Positions 38,340-50,968 of a DNA stretch of 64,000 bases are shown here, one piece after another (position 1 is the first letter of the stretch; each line of letters starts with the position of its first letter). Made by a program: the position numbers and the translations under genes. The DNA comes from Amblyornis subalaris (taxonomy: Eukaryota > Chordata > Aves > Passeriformes > Ptilonorhynchidae). The notes under the pieces were generated by a model. It was not told where the DNA came from. It did no database searches and saw nothing but the letters and a program-made list of their open reading frames with translations. The stretch covers positions 1,178,001-1,242,000 of the forward strand of contig JACAXG010000106.1 of NCBI GenBank assembly GCA_018881555.1, read 5' to 3'.

Positions 38340-38882
38340 GTGGCTGAGNCCCAGCTGGCAGCTCAGCCCTGCNCANCCGCTCGCTTCCCCCACAGAGGGA
38401 TGGGTGAAGGACTGGAAAAGTGAGAAACCTGTGGGTTGAGATAAAGACAGTTTAATAGGTAAAGCAAAAGCCGTTCATGCAGGCAAAGCAAGGAATTCAA
38501 TCTCCTCATGGGCAGCCAGGTGTTCGGCCATCCCCGGGAGAGCAGGGCTCCATCACGTGTAATGGAACCTTGGGAAGGCACCAGCACTCAGCATGCCCCT
38601 AATTCGCTCTTTTGCCCCCTAGGATATATGCTGAGCACGATGTTACATGTTTCAGTGTAACCCNTGGGACAACTGGGGTCTGCTGCCCCAGCTGTGTCCC
38701 TTTCCAGCTCCTGGTGCANTTCCAGCCCCCTTGCTGGTGAGGTGAGGAGCAGAAAGGTCCTTGACTGTGCAGTCACTGCTCGGCAACAGCAGAAATGTCC
38801 CTGGGTTTCCCACACTGTTTCCAGCAGCCTCATGCCAGTTCTGTGAGGAGAATTGACCCTACCCCAGCCAAAGCCAGCACCA
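38340..38882 (-). mobile_element. ERVL-type solo LTR, reverse orientation
   Basis: The segment matches a long terminal repeat familiar from bird genomes. Key words, read on the plus strand, are ttgagataaagacagtttaa at 38438-38457, gagcagggctccatcacg, the catatatcc TATA-like word (reverse strand, near 38623-38631), and the accccagccaaagccagcac end at 38861-38880. On the minus strand it therefore begins TGGTGCTGGC... and ends in the gctcagccctgc region near 38340. It is about 540 bases, with no retroviral genes on either side, so it is a solo LTR left by recombination between the two LTRs of a provirus. I saw no clean 5-base target duplication, so the left edge is uncertain. Four Ns fall in its first 40 bases. 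It encodes no protein. Confidence 0.88.
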
Positions 38883-41800
38883 GAATGCATTATCCCTCGG
38901 GCCTATGAGGAAGTGCAGTCGATTCCACACCACCCCCTTCCCCAAGTGAAAATGCAAAGCAGAACAAAATCCAGGAAAGGCCTCCCTTGGAAATTCCCTG
39001 GAAGCATCTTTCCGTTTTAGAGGATGATCAAAGGAAATAGCTTTAAGTGTTATTTTTAAATAAACTGTTTATACACNTCTTAATAACTTCGTTTAAATCT
39101 TNTCTGAGTTTAGTTATGAAACTTATAAGAGTCATTCTTGCTATCAAAAGCCTTTCCAGATTGCATTTGCAGCTTCCNACGTGCTCATCATTGTCAGGAA
39201 CACCTCTTATTGCTGGCAGGGTTAATCTGCTTTCGAGACATTCACACACTAAATGTTCACGTTTTTGTCTCGTCATTTTAAGCAGGGTTCTAATGCACTC
39301 CCAAGTACAAAAGCAAGGTTGACTGATCTTTAAATCCTTGGACCTACCTTCTGTCTTCTCCTCGCAGAGCCNGAGCTCTCTCTGCCCTTCCCCAGTCCCC
39401 CAGGATTTCCCTGCCCTCTGAATTCTCAAAGATAACTGCTAATGGTCCTTAGATGGCTCAAGTTAATTCCTTGAGTACTTTACAGCACATTTCATTTGTC
39501 TCTAAAACTTGAATGTGTCTAACTTAAATATTCTTCAACCTGTCCTTTTCAATCCCTGTCCTATGCTTTTAGCTCCTGGTTAAAATCAATTGTTTAAGTA
39601 TCTGGCTGTAATTACCCTCAGTGAAAGCTGAAGAAAGGCAGGTTTTGGCTNCTGGAGTTTTCCTGCATTTGCCATTATTATGACTAAAATGAGAGAACTT
39701 GTTGGTTCNTTATCTTCTGTTACTGATGTTGCATTTCTAGAACTGTTTTCCTGCTTTCATTTACATTAACAGCTGCTTGTAACTTGCTTTGTGCTTCTGT
39801 CTTTTCAATTCTATGCCCACATACTTGTACTATTCATTTACACTTGTCCCTAATTGTATTTCCACTTTTAGCACAACTCCNCTTTAAATACAATTTGTTT
39901 CTGATTATCTGGGTTGTTACAGAGGTCCTGGGTCTCTATTTCTTCCATTTTCCCTGCATCAGGGTTATTTGATATTGTACCCTTAATAAGCTGTCCTTTA
40001 CCATCAGCTGTCCTGAACTTTTAGAGAGTTTGTTTTTGTTTTGTTTTAACTCCAGAGGCTGTCTTGACAATTTCTCCATATTTGCTGNCATTTCCTTTTA
40101 ATGTTGATTTTCCTTTTTTTTGTTCCTCTGGAATTATAAACATAATTCTTCTGTGAATCTTTACATCTTCTGCCTTCAGGTTTTTAACCAACAATTCTTA
40201 TTCTCAATCCTTCATTTTCCTGATCCTGTGAAAAAGTAAAGCCAGAAGACCTAGGTGTGCCAGTTCAGAGTGTGGGAGCTGAGAGTTCTAACAGTGTCCT
40301 TCAAGATCTGTTTTGAAGGGCAAGTTCATCTACAGCTGGGTCATACTTGCCCATTGATATATGCAAATATTCATCATTTTAGATACTTGAATTGTATGAG
40401 TAACATGACTGACAGTTGGGTCAGCACGTACAAAGTATGAGAGGCTGTCCCATGAGTTCAGCAAGGGTGACACCTCTTCAGTGTGATGCTCACCCTTATG
40501 ATTGCTCTGTGCAGTGAGTAGTTGTCTTGGCTTTGCTTGTTTCATAANATACTCCAGCTGTTGGTGATGTGTAACAATGCACAGCACATGTGAGGAGGAC
40601 TGGAAACAGGGGGGTGAGCTCCTAGCCTTGGCCCTGATTCGAACAAGATTTCTTAATTTATTAAAGTATGGAATAGGAACANGATAAAATGGAGCCTGTG
40701 CTGATGTGCATCACCTCGACTTCTCTCGGATGCTTCCCCCGATGTGAAGCCTCCTTGTCCTCCCCCTGCCTTTTCTCTGTCGGTCCCCAACCAGCTCCTC
40801 TGCACTGCAGCTGCTCCTCTCCCCTTCCTTCCCCACCTCGCAGCCCTCAGCAGAGCCACAGCTATTTCCACAAGTGCAGCTGTGCCTCTAAACTGGAACT
40901 TTCCTATTTTTATTGGAAAACTAAATTGAGATGTGCGTAATGATCCCAGGAGAAGGCTGGCCCTGCACAGCATAACCTGACACAGAGACTCAGAGTGGCA
41001 GTGTAATGGGGGCAGCAAACGAAGCAGTGCTGGGAATCCACGGCCACAACAGCAGCTCAAGTTTAAAACNTTTCTGGCTCCCTGTATCTGCCTTTCACAC
41101 AGCTATCAGCATTGGCTTGGTCTGTAAGCTTAGCTGGCTCTTCTTTATCTTTAGAATCCCTCCTGGAAGCTCCTTGCTTGCAGCCCTGTTTCCCAATTTG
41201 CCCTCCTGTTCCTGTGTGTGGTAGCATCATTTTAGGAAAACTCAATACTTGCCCAGGCAGGGTCTGTNCCTGCCAGGACCTCGGTTCTGCTGCCTCCCAC
41301 CCACGTCTGCCCTGTGGCAGCCTGTCAGGCGCATGTCTTTGTGGGCCAGTCAGTCCTTCCTGATATCGCACTAAAATAGGACTGCTCTGCCCCCAAGGAT
41401 CTGGGACAGACGTGTGGACACAGCTGCATCCAGAGGTGGTGATCAGGCCCTTGTGGATCCAGAGTTTTATGGTCTCACCAGTAGGAAAGAGTGGGACCAG
41501 ATGGATGGGGAAGGGTGATATTGCAAAAAAAAAGTTTTCACCTCTGCAGGCTTGGCATAGAAATAGGGAAAAAGNCATTTTCTTTTAAATCCCCTAGAAG
41601 GTGAAAAAGCTTATCCCTTCCCAGATTATATTAAACTACNGAGCTAACCATCCTGTTTTATGCATTTTTCTTTGCTTCTCTTTCAAANTATTCAATCCAG
41701 TGTCCATTAGATCAGCTTCCCAACCAGGTTACTGATAGGTAAATTTGTAGTTGTAATCACTTGACGTTAAAATTATCTTTTCTCCTTGCACCTGCATGGC

Positions 41801-43448
41801 TCCCAGCCACATCCTTCAGTAGCTGCTACCAGTAGGTCTGTATCTGTAATTTGCATATTGAAAGATGAAGCAGGAATATGTTTAATGTTCCTTGTTAGTT
41901 TTTTTTAATTAAGAAATGAATACAACATGCTAAGATCTTAAGCACTGTGTCTGTGTTAAATACAGATGGAACTTGGTTTTGAATTTTTTTGGTTGACTGT
42001 GAGCTCTGAATCTTCCCCACTGCTGTCAGTCAGTCCTGGAAACACTAATGCACCTGCAGGATTTTGCTTAGGTGAGTGGGTTGGATTGATTGGGATTGAC
42101 ACTGCATTAATTTAGTGAGTCTGGAGAACCCAGTCAAAAATCCTAAGAAACAGAACAAATTTTAGCTTACAGTTGGTTTGCACTTTGGCAAACTGACATA
42201 GGGGAGAAAACTTTTTTACCACCTTTCTGAAACCCAATGTTAATTTTTATGGTTTGGTTTGTTGTGCAGTTTTTATTAATTTTTCTGTTTTGTTTTGAGT
42301 TTTGGGTGTTTTTTTTGTTTTGTTGTTTGTTTTTCCAAGCCTGGTCAATATTGTTAGATGGTAGGGCAATATGGTTTGGTATCCTTTGCATCTTTTGTGG
42401 GTCTTATCATATGTTTGCATTGCAAAAATACAAATTCTTTTTAAATTCAAATTATTTTTTTTTTCCAGTGGTCTCTGTGGAGATGTAAGCACGTGGGAAA
42501 AAGGAAACTTCTGAAGTTGTACTTGGATTCATTTGGAGACCAACTTGGCTGGGCCATACCAAATCAAACTGAATGTGTTTGTTCAACCTTCTTCCAACTA
42601 TCTGGTTATTGGTTTAGGANAGAAATCAAGCTGGNTGTATTCCCAATATCTGAGAAACAAAACTATTGGTTTTGGTGTCTGCAGGTGGAACCATGACACA
42701 GATTTTGGAGTATGAGCACACAGATGGGAGAGCTCTGCACATGCTGTGACTAAGTTTTCTGAGGAGACTTTCTAGCATAGGTGGCAATTGTCATTATGGG
42801 TGACAAATAGAACCACTTAAGCCCAGAAGATGGTATTTTTAGCATATTTAAATTATTCAAATCTAGTTACTTCTAACTTTAACCTGCTACCATGGCAATA
42901 GTGCTATGTATTAATAGACTTAAGTGTGTGGCTGACTAATCAGCTCCAAAGTCTCCCTCCAGAGTGGAGGGGTTTTGTTCAGCCACCTCCTTCCACAAGG
43001 AAAGAAAGAAGTGGTGTGGAGACACCAAGGCCATGTTAGCAAAGCACACGGTCACTTCAGCCATCACACAAGTCTGTTTCCCAAAATTTGTAGGGAACAA
43101 TTTCCAAATAGAGGTGTCTTAACATCCCTGCATATTTAAAAAAATAAGGTAAAAGTTCCTCCACTATGCACTTAAAGCAGTTATTAGTGCTTTTCACCTA
43201 AATGGGAATGACTTTTACATGTTCATGAGTAAAGGGCACCTGATGGAAAATCAGATGTTTTCCTGACAAAGTCTGTTTTCAACAGGTTTTATCTTTAAAA
43301 GTGTTGTGGTTTTGGTTAATATACAGAAATATTGTCTTTTTGTCTAGATGTTGCACATTTAAACACCACGCTGCAAAGTTCTGCAGCCCATGTTTGGATG
43401 ACTGTTGATAAAGAACTGTCTGGAAATCAAAAACAGCTTAGTAATGAA
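38883..43448. other. Noncoding DNA, no gene seen
   Basis: Mixed composition. The 40.7-41.5 kb part is C-rich and produces overlapping frames on both strands (for example 135 codons at 40653-41060 and 171 codons at 41063-41578, both minus) without family resemblance. From 41.6 to 43.4 kb the sequence is AT-rich with a GTTT-type tract near 42250-42335. No recognised transposon. Confidence 0.55.
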
Positions 43449-43528
43449 GTCCCTGCCTATGGCAGGGGGGTTGGAACTAGATGATCTTTAAGGTCCCTTC
43501 CAACCCAACCCATCCTAGGATTCTGTAG
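43449..43528 (+). mobile_element. CR1 LINE, terminal 80 bases
   Basis: Only the extreme 3' end is present: gtccctgcctatggcagggg, the ttggaactagatgatcttta segment, aggtcccttccaacccaacc and a degenerate tail catcctaggattctgta. It is severely 5'-truncated. The 3' sequence is well preserved, suggesting a moderately young copy. Confidence 0.93.
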
Positions 43529-44699
43529 AGAAAACTCCAATGGGTCTTGATTTTATTTTTTTTCCCCAGTCAGGTGATAAAAAATACTCTTCCATTTTCT
43601 TCCCATGACTCTTCTCTTCCTATTTGTTTTATGGTCATTACGGTCATAAAATATTTAAAAAATCACTGAGACTATAACCTGTACTGAAGACATTAATCCT
43701 ATCCCTGACCTTGCTCAGTTTGGGTGCAGAGACCTGGAAATCCAAGTTGCAATTCTTCCTCTTTACTACCAATTTACTTTCATGGGTTTCTGAAATATTA
43801 ATTATTGCCAGCACTGTTATATTTAATGTATCTATTCACTAAATAAGTGTTTGTCCTCTTGGCTGTCTCTATTTCCATTGTAATAATACCTGTAAGAAGA
43901 ATAATTCCCAGTGCAGACCCAATTAGTGTTAAATCCTGCCACCAGGTAAAAGAATTCTTCATCAGAAACATGCCATGCATTCATGAAAATCATAATTGAC
44001 ACTCATCTATGATGAGTAACAATGTTTTTCTAAAAAAAAACCCCAAAACCCCCTTATTTTCTTTAAAAAAATTTCCCAAAAATGAACAAGTCAGTTGAAG
44101 TCAAGAGATTAATAATAAACCCATGAAAGACTTGACCCTGAAGTCTTAGGTCATTAGTTGAAAATTATTTATGCTGTACACTACTCTAANCTTTCTTCCC
44201 TCTTGTCAAAAATAACAGATCTAAAGGAGTGAGCTGCAGTCCTTAAAAAAATCTTCCAAGGATTTACTTAGTCTTGTAAAAGCTTCTTATTCACAATACC
44301 TAATAAAACCATTTGTCAGGTAGGTGGAACCGGGAACTTTTCCTTTCAAAATATGTGAATAAAAATTAATTAGCCCCAAACAAAAATTGTCGGTTTAAAA
44401 GGTTTTTGGAACCAGTAGTGATCAATATTTATATGATCCCTACCAAAACTAGGGCACTAAGAAATCTCTTTAGTGCAGGCTGTCCAGGGTAGGGAAAATG
44501 GGGGCAGTGTGTATAAAGGAAAAAAATCTTAGGGCTGTTTTCCAAGTGATATCCCTGTCCTTTTCCCCAGGGAGCTTTCAGACATCCTGCTTGGCTCCTT
44601 CCCTGCTCTGGGCCCTCAACTTTAGCCTGAGACTCTCNCCCTATTTACTTTAATAGGACTTTCATACCAGCACGGATAAAAGTTTATGAACCAAAGCAT
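43529..44699. other. Noncoding AT-rich DNA, no gene seen
   Basis: AT-rich sequence with an A9-then-CCCCAAAACCCCC run at about 44032-44053. The minus-strand frame at 43798-43980 has a hydrophobic stretch but no start context or family match. No transposon was recognised. Confidence 0.55.
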
Positions 44700-44930
44700 T
44701 AGCTGATATTTGTGGCTTCTCTGAGAATTGATTTCTTGCAGGCCACAGCCAGATCTGGCTACGCTGGGAAATGTCAAGCCAGCTCTGATATTAAGACGTT
44801 TCTCCTCTCTTGTTTGTTCCGGTGAATAGCTGCGTGATTTTTTTGACAGCTCCTGACTCCTGAGTGCATATTCATATGTTCAACCAGCGAGCTCTGCATC
44901 TCAGGTGGAAATCTGAGGGTGGTTATACGG
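44700..44930. promoter_or_regulatory. Candidate conserved noncoding element
   Basis: A repeat-free block with ttctctgagaattgatttct, the words gatattaagacgtttc and aatagctgcgtgattttttt, a MEIS-type TGACAG core at 44844-44849, and a POU-like tgcatattcatatg word near 44866-44879. Several CpGs (acgctg, gacgtt, tgcgtg, agcgag) persist in CpG-poor surroundings. The motif mix suits a developmental enhancer, but no alignment supports it here. Confidence 0.33.
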
Positions 44931-47900
44931 ATGTTCCCCTCTGCCCACCTGAGGGATGAGGTGATCTAGGCCCCCACAAGCACCTGGATAAGAAAACCTG
45001 GAGGTGTTTAGGAATGAAAAACACAGGTTCTGCCACTCGGTGTGAAGGAGCTCTTGGAGCACGTGGCAGCAGGAGGCAGTCACGGTGCTGAGCCGCAGCC
45101 ACAAGTGGCTGTGTTGTTTTCCCACCAGTCTGTCTTCACAGCCAGCCTTTCCCAGGGCCACGCTGGTGGCACACATTCCAAGGCTTGTGCAAAACAAATC
45201 CAGGCTTTCTAGCATCTATCTGGGTTTTCAGATGAATATGTTGACGTTTCTCTTCCACCTGCCTCTGAAATTTCTGTAACATGCAGGTTTGTTGATGATA
45301 ATGTTCAGCCGAATAAAACCTCTGTAATAATTTAGCGATATATGCATGAGCTGCTCTGTGGGATTTCCATTCTGTATTCAGCGTAGGAGCCCTAACTCTG
45401 CACATCACCCCAACAAAGCAAGGGAACAGACATCTTTCATGCTTTCTGCCTAAAGAAAAGGGCAGAACTCTGCCAAGTGAGTCAAGAATTCTGAAATTTA
45501 TTGTATGAAAAATAATGTAAGGAATTCTTCAAGGCTCTTTACTGTACAATATCAGTAACGTATTGTCCATGTGGGTGAGAACAGTAGCCTTTGATTAAAA
45601 ACTGCGCAGCTTTTGGACCGGCACAGCCCAAAGAAATTGGCTGTTCTCTTTGCTGGCAAACACAGACCCATGGCTTCTGTTCCTCAGTGAGCATTTGCTC
45701 TGCTGTTCTGCAAGGCTGTAGACCAATACACTGGCCTTTATTTTTGTCTCTTCTGCTTTCCTGTTTCTGTACAGTTTTTTCTTTAACCTTCATCTTATGG
45801 CACTGCTGCTGAATGCAGATGAGCCATTGCTTCGTTCCTCTCAATGATTTTTTTCAGATAATTAGCTGAAATCCCAAATAAGCATTCTGGAATTTTGAGA
45901 TTTTATTTTNTTTTTTTTTTTTTGGCGTTGGGTCTATCCCTGATTCAGTTCCTGACCACAAGGAAATATTAGGAAGCTGATATGCAGTTGATACAGAAAC
46001 AGTATCTTAGCTGCCTTTGACTAGGGAAAAAAAATCCACAGCTAAAGACTTTATATTCACATTATTCAAGCATGGGAAGTTTGGTGCAGTACAAGGGTTT
46101 GGTGTAATTATTACTTGTGAAGTGTTAGTAGCAAGTATAGGAGCAGCAGCAAATTCTGCTGAGGGATGTTTGACTCCCTATACAAAACACAGGTGAAAAA
46201 ATGTTGCTAATTAATGCCTGTGAAGTATTTACTTATAATTATATCTGTCTCCAAAGACTGCGTTTTCATTGTGCTTTGCAGCGCTGGCTCTGCCTCTAGA
46301 AAGGAAGGGAAAATGTGCTCTTTATGGCTAAAAGTGCTTTTCTAAAGTGGATATTTAGTGCTGCTCTTGACAGGAACTTATTCATCCAGAGAAAGTCAAT
46401 AGGACAACCGCAACAGACCCAGCAGGTTCCTTACACTCAATACTAATGGCAGGGAGNCTTAGTTTGGAAAAGCAAAAACACAGAGAATGCTCTATAATAT
46501 TAGAGGTCGTTTGCTCTTTAGCTCTGAATTTTGCCTTTTGCCTCTTCTACATTCCCCTGTACAAAGGTGAATGTGATAAAAAGCAAAAGCAAGGTGGGGG
46601 GAAGAGAAATGAGTGTAGAAAAAGGGCAAATGTGTCAAAATTCCCATTACTGACAGCCACAGTAGATNGCTAAAGGGGCCCTTCCATTAGGGAATTGTGT
46701 ATGCTGAATGCATTTCCTTTTCCCGAAAAAAACCTACCAAATAAAACTTGAAATGTTATTCAAATGCTGTTTTATCCATTCCTATAGAAGAAAACACTAT
46801 TATTATTGTTGACTTTCTCTCCTTACTGTGCTTCCCCTGTGCCTTTTTCATTGAACAGCTTGGCTTACAGATCTGCCTTCTGGTTCTGGGCATGCAGGGG
46901 GACATGGCCAAAGCAGAATTCCCTGTTTTTCACTTTTTCCTTGTGCTTGTGGTGGTGGAACCTGCAGGTGCTGCTCACAGCTTTGAGAACACAACCCCAA
47001 ACACGAGCTGCTTCCGTGCTCTGCTCGTCGGCCACGGGATTTGAACATCAGGAGCCTGGAAGGAAGCAAAGGGTCACAAACCAATTCTGCAGTCACATGG
47101 CTCAGGGGACTTGATTTCTCTGAAAGGGATCAACAACTCTTCCTGTAGTGGGGTTCTCATGGTGGGAGAGCTCTGTAGAGGAGAGTGAAGGGGTCTGGAA
47201 CTTCATTCCTTAGGAAAAAATAATCAAGTGCTTGCATATCCAGCCCATATATTCTGTTTCATATATCCCTTCTTTCATCTCCTGCAAGAAGAGCCCAGAG
47301 CTGAGTTTTTGCCTTTTTTCACAGCGGGTTGGAGCTCCTCCTCGCTGTCTCAGCCCATTGGGATCAGCTTGTCCCCTGCAGTGCAGGGACTGATTAACCA
47401 TAATGGGCCTGTGAAGGGATGGTAATACTTAAAATACCACAGATTCTGGTTGGAGGGACTTCTTAGGCGCTTCAAGTGAGTTTGCACCCCAAGGGTTGAG
47501 GGGGCAAATGGCTCAGTGCTCATAACCTGGTGCCAGAGTCGCCCCTTGGAGCCAAGGGAAACATGGGGAGAGGGAAAGGCAGGGAAGGAGGCAGCGGAGA
47601 CGAGTGTGAGGATAAGGGGAAGTGGTTTCCTTAGCAACAACAGCACTTTGGATGGTTTCAGACAAGAGTACAACAGGGTACAAAGTATCTGATTAAAATT
47701 TATTTCGGGGGATAGAAGCAGTGCAAGCCATAGCAGATCCAGCGTGTGTGCTGGAGATGTGATTAGAATGATTGCTGTATTGTCTGGGCCATCTTCTGTG
47801 TTCAAGGGGAAGAAAAGAGGCTTGGGAAGTGGCAGGTGGGTGAAGGTGGCATGACCAAGCTTTGAGGGCAGAAAAAAAAAATCAAAATTAAATGCAAGCC

Positions 47901-48159
47901 CTGGTTTCACAGTTAGGGAAAACATAAAGCTGCCTTGTCATAAAAAATGATTGAAGAATGTCCTGCTACAGAAAGTTACAAAAATTTCCTCTAGGTATGA
48001 GACCTGTATTTTTCATCTATTGAGGTGGACCAACTTTTGGCAATAGCAGTTGCTTGCTGTCCTACTGTGCTCTGTGCTACTATTTGTGGTTTGAAGGTTT
48101 TTTTCATTTACCAAGGTGATAAATAAACATCCCAACCACACACTCTTCAGCCAAAAATA
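44931..48159. other. Noncoding DNA, no gene seen
   Basis: Includes a T13 run at 45911-45923. The 191-codon minus-strand frame at 47350-47925 has no N but shows no recognisable domain, begins without a convincing context and overlaps plus-strand frames. No transposon was recognised. Confidence 0.55.
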
Positions 48160-48350
48160 ATCTCTTCTCTTTATGGTAATAGTAGATCCAGTGGCAAAAA
48201 GCCTGCTATTAATATTTAGACCTCTGCTTTCCCCCTGGGATCGCTGTTTGGAAAGTTACCAGGTAGAAGTTATAAGTCTCTTAATTAACCTAAGACGTTA
48301 ACTAGGTTATTTTTAGTGGTTTATGTATTTTTATATATGACAGCTCCTTT
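48160..48350. promoter_or_regulatory. Candidate conserved noncoding element
   Basis: The words gcctgctattaatatttaga near 48200-48219, gggatcgctgtttgg, and ctcttaattaacctaagacg near 48277-48296 lie in a repeat-free block. TTAATTAA-type homeodomain cores and two retained CpGs are the only support. Generic AT-rich sequence is a fair alternative. Confidence 0.25.
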
Positions 48351-49974
48351 TTTAATTGGAGTAAAATGCTCATTTCTGAATGTGAATACTTAAGCCATCA
48401 TTTAGATGCCTGAGAGTCCATTTTAGATANTGAAAGTAAATGTCAATTTGTTAGTCATGCACTTTTCCCTGTGCTTAAGTTTCCTCATCTGTTAAATGAC
48501 TGTATTTAAGTTTCCATCTCACACAGATGTTGCAAGATTTATTTCTATAAGAAATGTAAAATGTTATGAGCTGCTTGTCTNGCTGTGTAAATATAAATTA
48601 CTAACTGCAAGCAAGACTTCAAAACTTTGGGTTTTTATCTGAAGTCTTGAGTCTTCAATACTGGTCTCNAAACCTGATGACAACAACCTTTCACGAAGTA
48701 TTCCCATCAGGTTTGCCTTTTGTGAGCGTGCAGTGGTGTACAGGAAATGTCTGCAGTGAAATGCAACACAAAGCCTAACATCTCTTGGTTCATTTCTGGG
48801 TTTAGATCTCTCAAACATTGCATCTCAGGGCACACATGATGGGTAGATAAAGAGCTCAGTTGACCTGTGAAGCAAAAGCTATGAAATACTCTTGTGAGTA
48901 TTCATTGGACCAAACTCCACAGGAGTTGTAGAAAAACTCATCTGGTCTTTCTAAGCTCTTAGCATTGAAAGAAGGTGAGTTCGTAAGGATGTCACCGTCC
49001 TGATGCCAAACTGTGTGTGCTTAGGTAAATATAAATCATTGGGAAGCTCCCATGAGAGTGAAAGTCCATAGGGAGCGACCACTACCCTGAGGAGCATACA
49101 TTGGAATTTCCAACCAGAGCCAGCAAGGGGAACGCTGCACAACCTGGGGTACTTGGACATGGCCATAGGTGTGTCCCCTCCTGCTGCCCCACTTCAGATG
49201 CTTCCTTGTAGACATTGTCCCTCTTTCCTTTGTTTTAGTGAAGCAGAGAAACAGTCTTGGATGATGAGGATCATTGGATTAAAGCCAACACTGCATTTTA
49301 CCATGCTGATGGTGAGTGCCTGAATCCAGAAGTACCAGTGAGAAATACATNAGGCAGAAATATATAATAGTAATAGAATGGCCACGTTTGGATCTGGGTA
49401 CAAACCACATCTGAATGTTTTCATCATATATTTCTTGAATTAGAACTATTTGGTTTAAAAATAAATAAATAAATGTTCCTTAGAGTTACCACTTCCTCTT
49501 TTTATGAATTCCAAGAGCTTTCGAAAAAATTATCCNTTCAAATTTTCATTATTTAAAAAATAGCTGTTAGCATGCTCCAAAAAGAGTTAGCTTCCTATTT
49601 CCAAATTAGCACAATAATCAGAACTGAGCAGAGTTCAGAATTTCAATCACGCCTGCAGCAGACTAAAGGGTCTCTGTGCTTCATGATCTTGGTAGTAAGA
49701 ATAGGATAAAGGTAGCTAACAACTGTAAATATTCCCCAAACGGAGCAAGTATCCTGTTCCTTGTGTTCCTCAAAGTGACTGGGATGGGTTGGTCCTATCC
49801 ATGGCGCTGTCACTCTCTGTGCCATAGCGTGAACCTTTGTGAGTGTCCCTTCACAGTGAGATTCCAACCCTTTCTTCCACCTGCAGAGGAGTTGTGACCC
49901 ATCACTCCTCAGTCCCTGCTGTAGCTCCTCTCCCACCCCCTGCTACCCCCGAGCCCCGAGTGAGGATGAGATGA
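48351..49974. other. Noncoding DNA, no gene seen
   Basis: AT-rich sequence with a short (AAAT)n repeat at about 49461-49474. Short frames on both strands have no family resemblance. Confidence 0.55.
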
Positions 49975-50291
49975 CTTTCACAANGCTTTTAGCGCTGCCG
50001 CTCGCTGCGTTGAGCTACCACGGATGACAGATTGATACATCAGGATTAAGAAATAATTTATTATAATCTTCATCAATTTAAAGCCGCCATTTGACTTAAT
50101 GGATCGAGGGTTTATCGGAAGAGCTTTTATCCACGGTCATTGACTCGAGTTCCCCCGGCCTGGCTGCCGGAGGAGATGCACTCTGATAACTGGTTTGAGA
50201 TCAGAACTGCTGCAGGTCAATTCTTGTTTGCATTTCTAACTAGGAGAAAACAGCAGGCAGGGCTGTCGTCTGACATGGCTGCTATTTATCT

Positions 50292-50298
<7 letters not shown>
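49975..50298. promoter_or_regulatory. Strong candidate conserved noncoding element
   Basis: This is one of the two most enhancer-like blocks in the window. In order it carries a CpG-containing start (gcgctgccgctcgctgcg near 49992-50009), a MEIS-type tgacag next to attgat (50025-50036), a GGATTA core at 50043-50048 (OTX/PITX class), a run of AT-rich homeodomain words (50051-50080), and a YY1-like gccgccat at 50083-50090. Further CpG-bearing words follow, such as atggatcgagggtttatcgg and ttgactcgagttcccccgg. About ten or more CpGs survive here. It has no simple repeats until the poly-T that follows. An open frame from 50140 runs into the poly-T and is not credible. Confidence 0.42.

Positions 50299-50325
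<27 letters not shown>
50299..50325. repeat. T27 homopolymer
   Basis: Twenty-seven T in a row followed by cccag. It is the longest homopolymer in the window. It may be the poly(A) of a reverse-oriented retroposed sequence, but no retroposed body or target duplication is evident, so expansion by slippage is more likely. Its end imitates a splice acceptor. Confidence 0.93.
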
Positions 50326-50968
50326 CCCAGCTGATATGATACAGGATAAGATCTCCTGGGAAGGTATTGGTGTTTGAAGAGCTGGAAGATGCATATTCAA
50401 TCTCTTGTGTTTACCTCTGAGTTCCTAGATAATCTTGGGCAATTGAATTTTCTGTTAACCTGTTTCCCTCGTATACAATGATAAAGAAAAATAAAAGAGC
50501 ACTTTGAAATAATTTCCTAGTCAAGGGCAAGCTAATTTTTGAGGGCATGACAGTAAAAACAACCTGGTACAGGAAACACATAGCAGAAGATGCTTTGTCT
50601 ATACATTTTATAGGTCATCTTAAATTACAACTGAAGGTCTATTTTAAATAAGACAAGCTCTAAAATTCAATAGAAGTGAAGCTTTTAAATTAAAATTTAG
50701 TAGCTTTAAATTTTATGAAGTGGCATAAAGTATCTGAGATAAAAATTAACGTTTTATATTTTACCGACCTTTATATGTATATGCTTTAATTTTGGGTTAC
50801 CGCCTGAACAAAATAGGGAAAAAAAACCAGCAGAAGTTGAGGAATACTAAGGTAAAGCATAAAACTTGATTTGATTTGTGTGTTTATATATGAACAAAAA
50901 NAAGATAGAAGAAAGTAAAGTTCCTCAACGTGTTGCTTGTATGCTACATTAGTTTAATTTTAAAGATA

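Noticed and set aside
40653..41578. C-rich overlapping frames that might suggest a GC-rich exon
   Set aside because: Frames occur on both strands, contain Ns and translate to proline/serine/cysteine-rich low-complexity peptides without family resemblance.
47350..47925. 191-codon minus-strand open frame without N
   Set aside because: No domain or motif recognised. It overlaps plus-strand frames, and a length like this can occur by chance in 64 kb of six-frame sequence.
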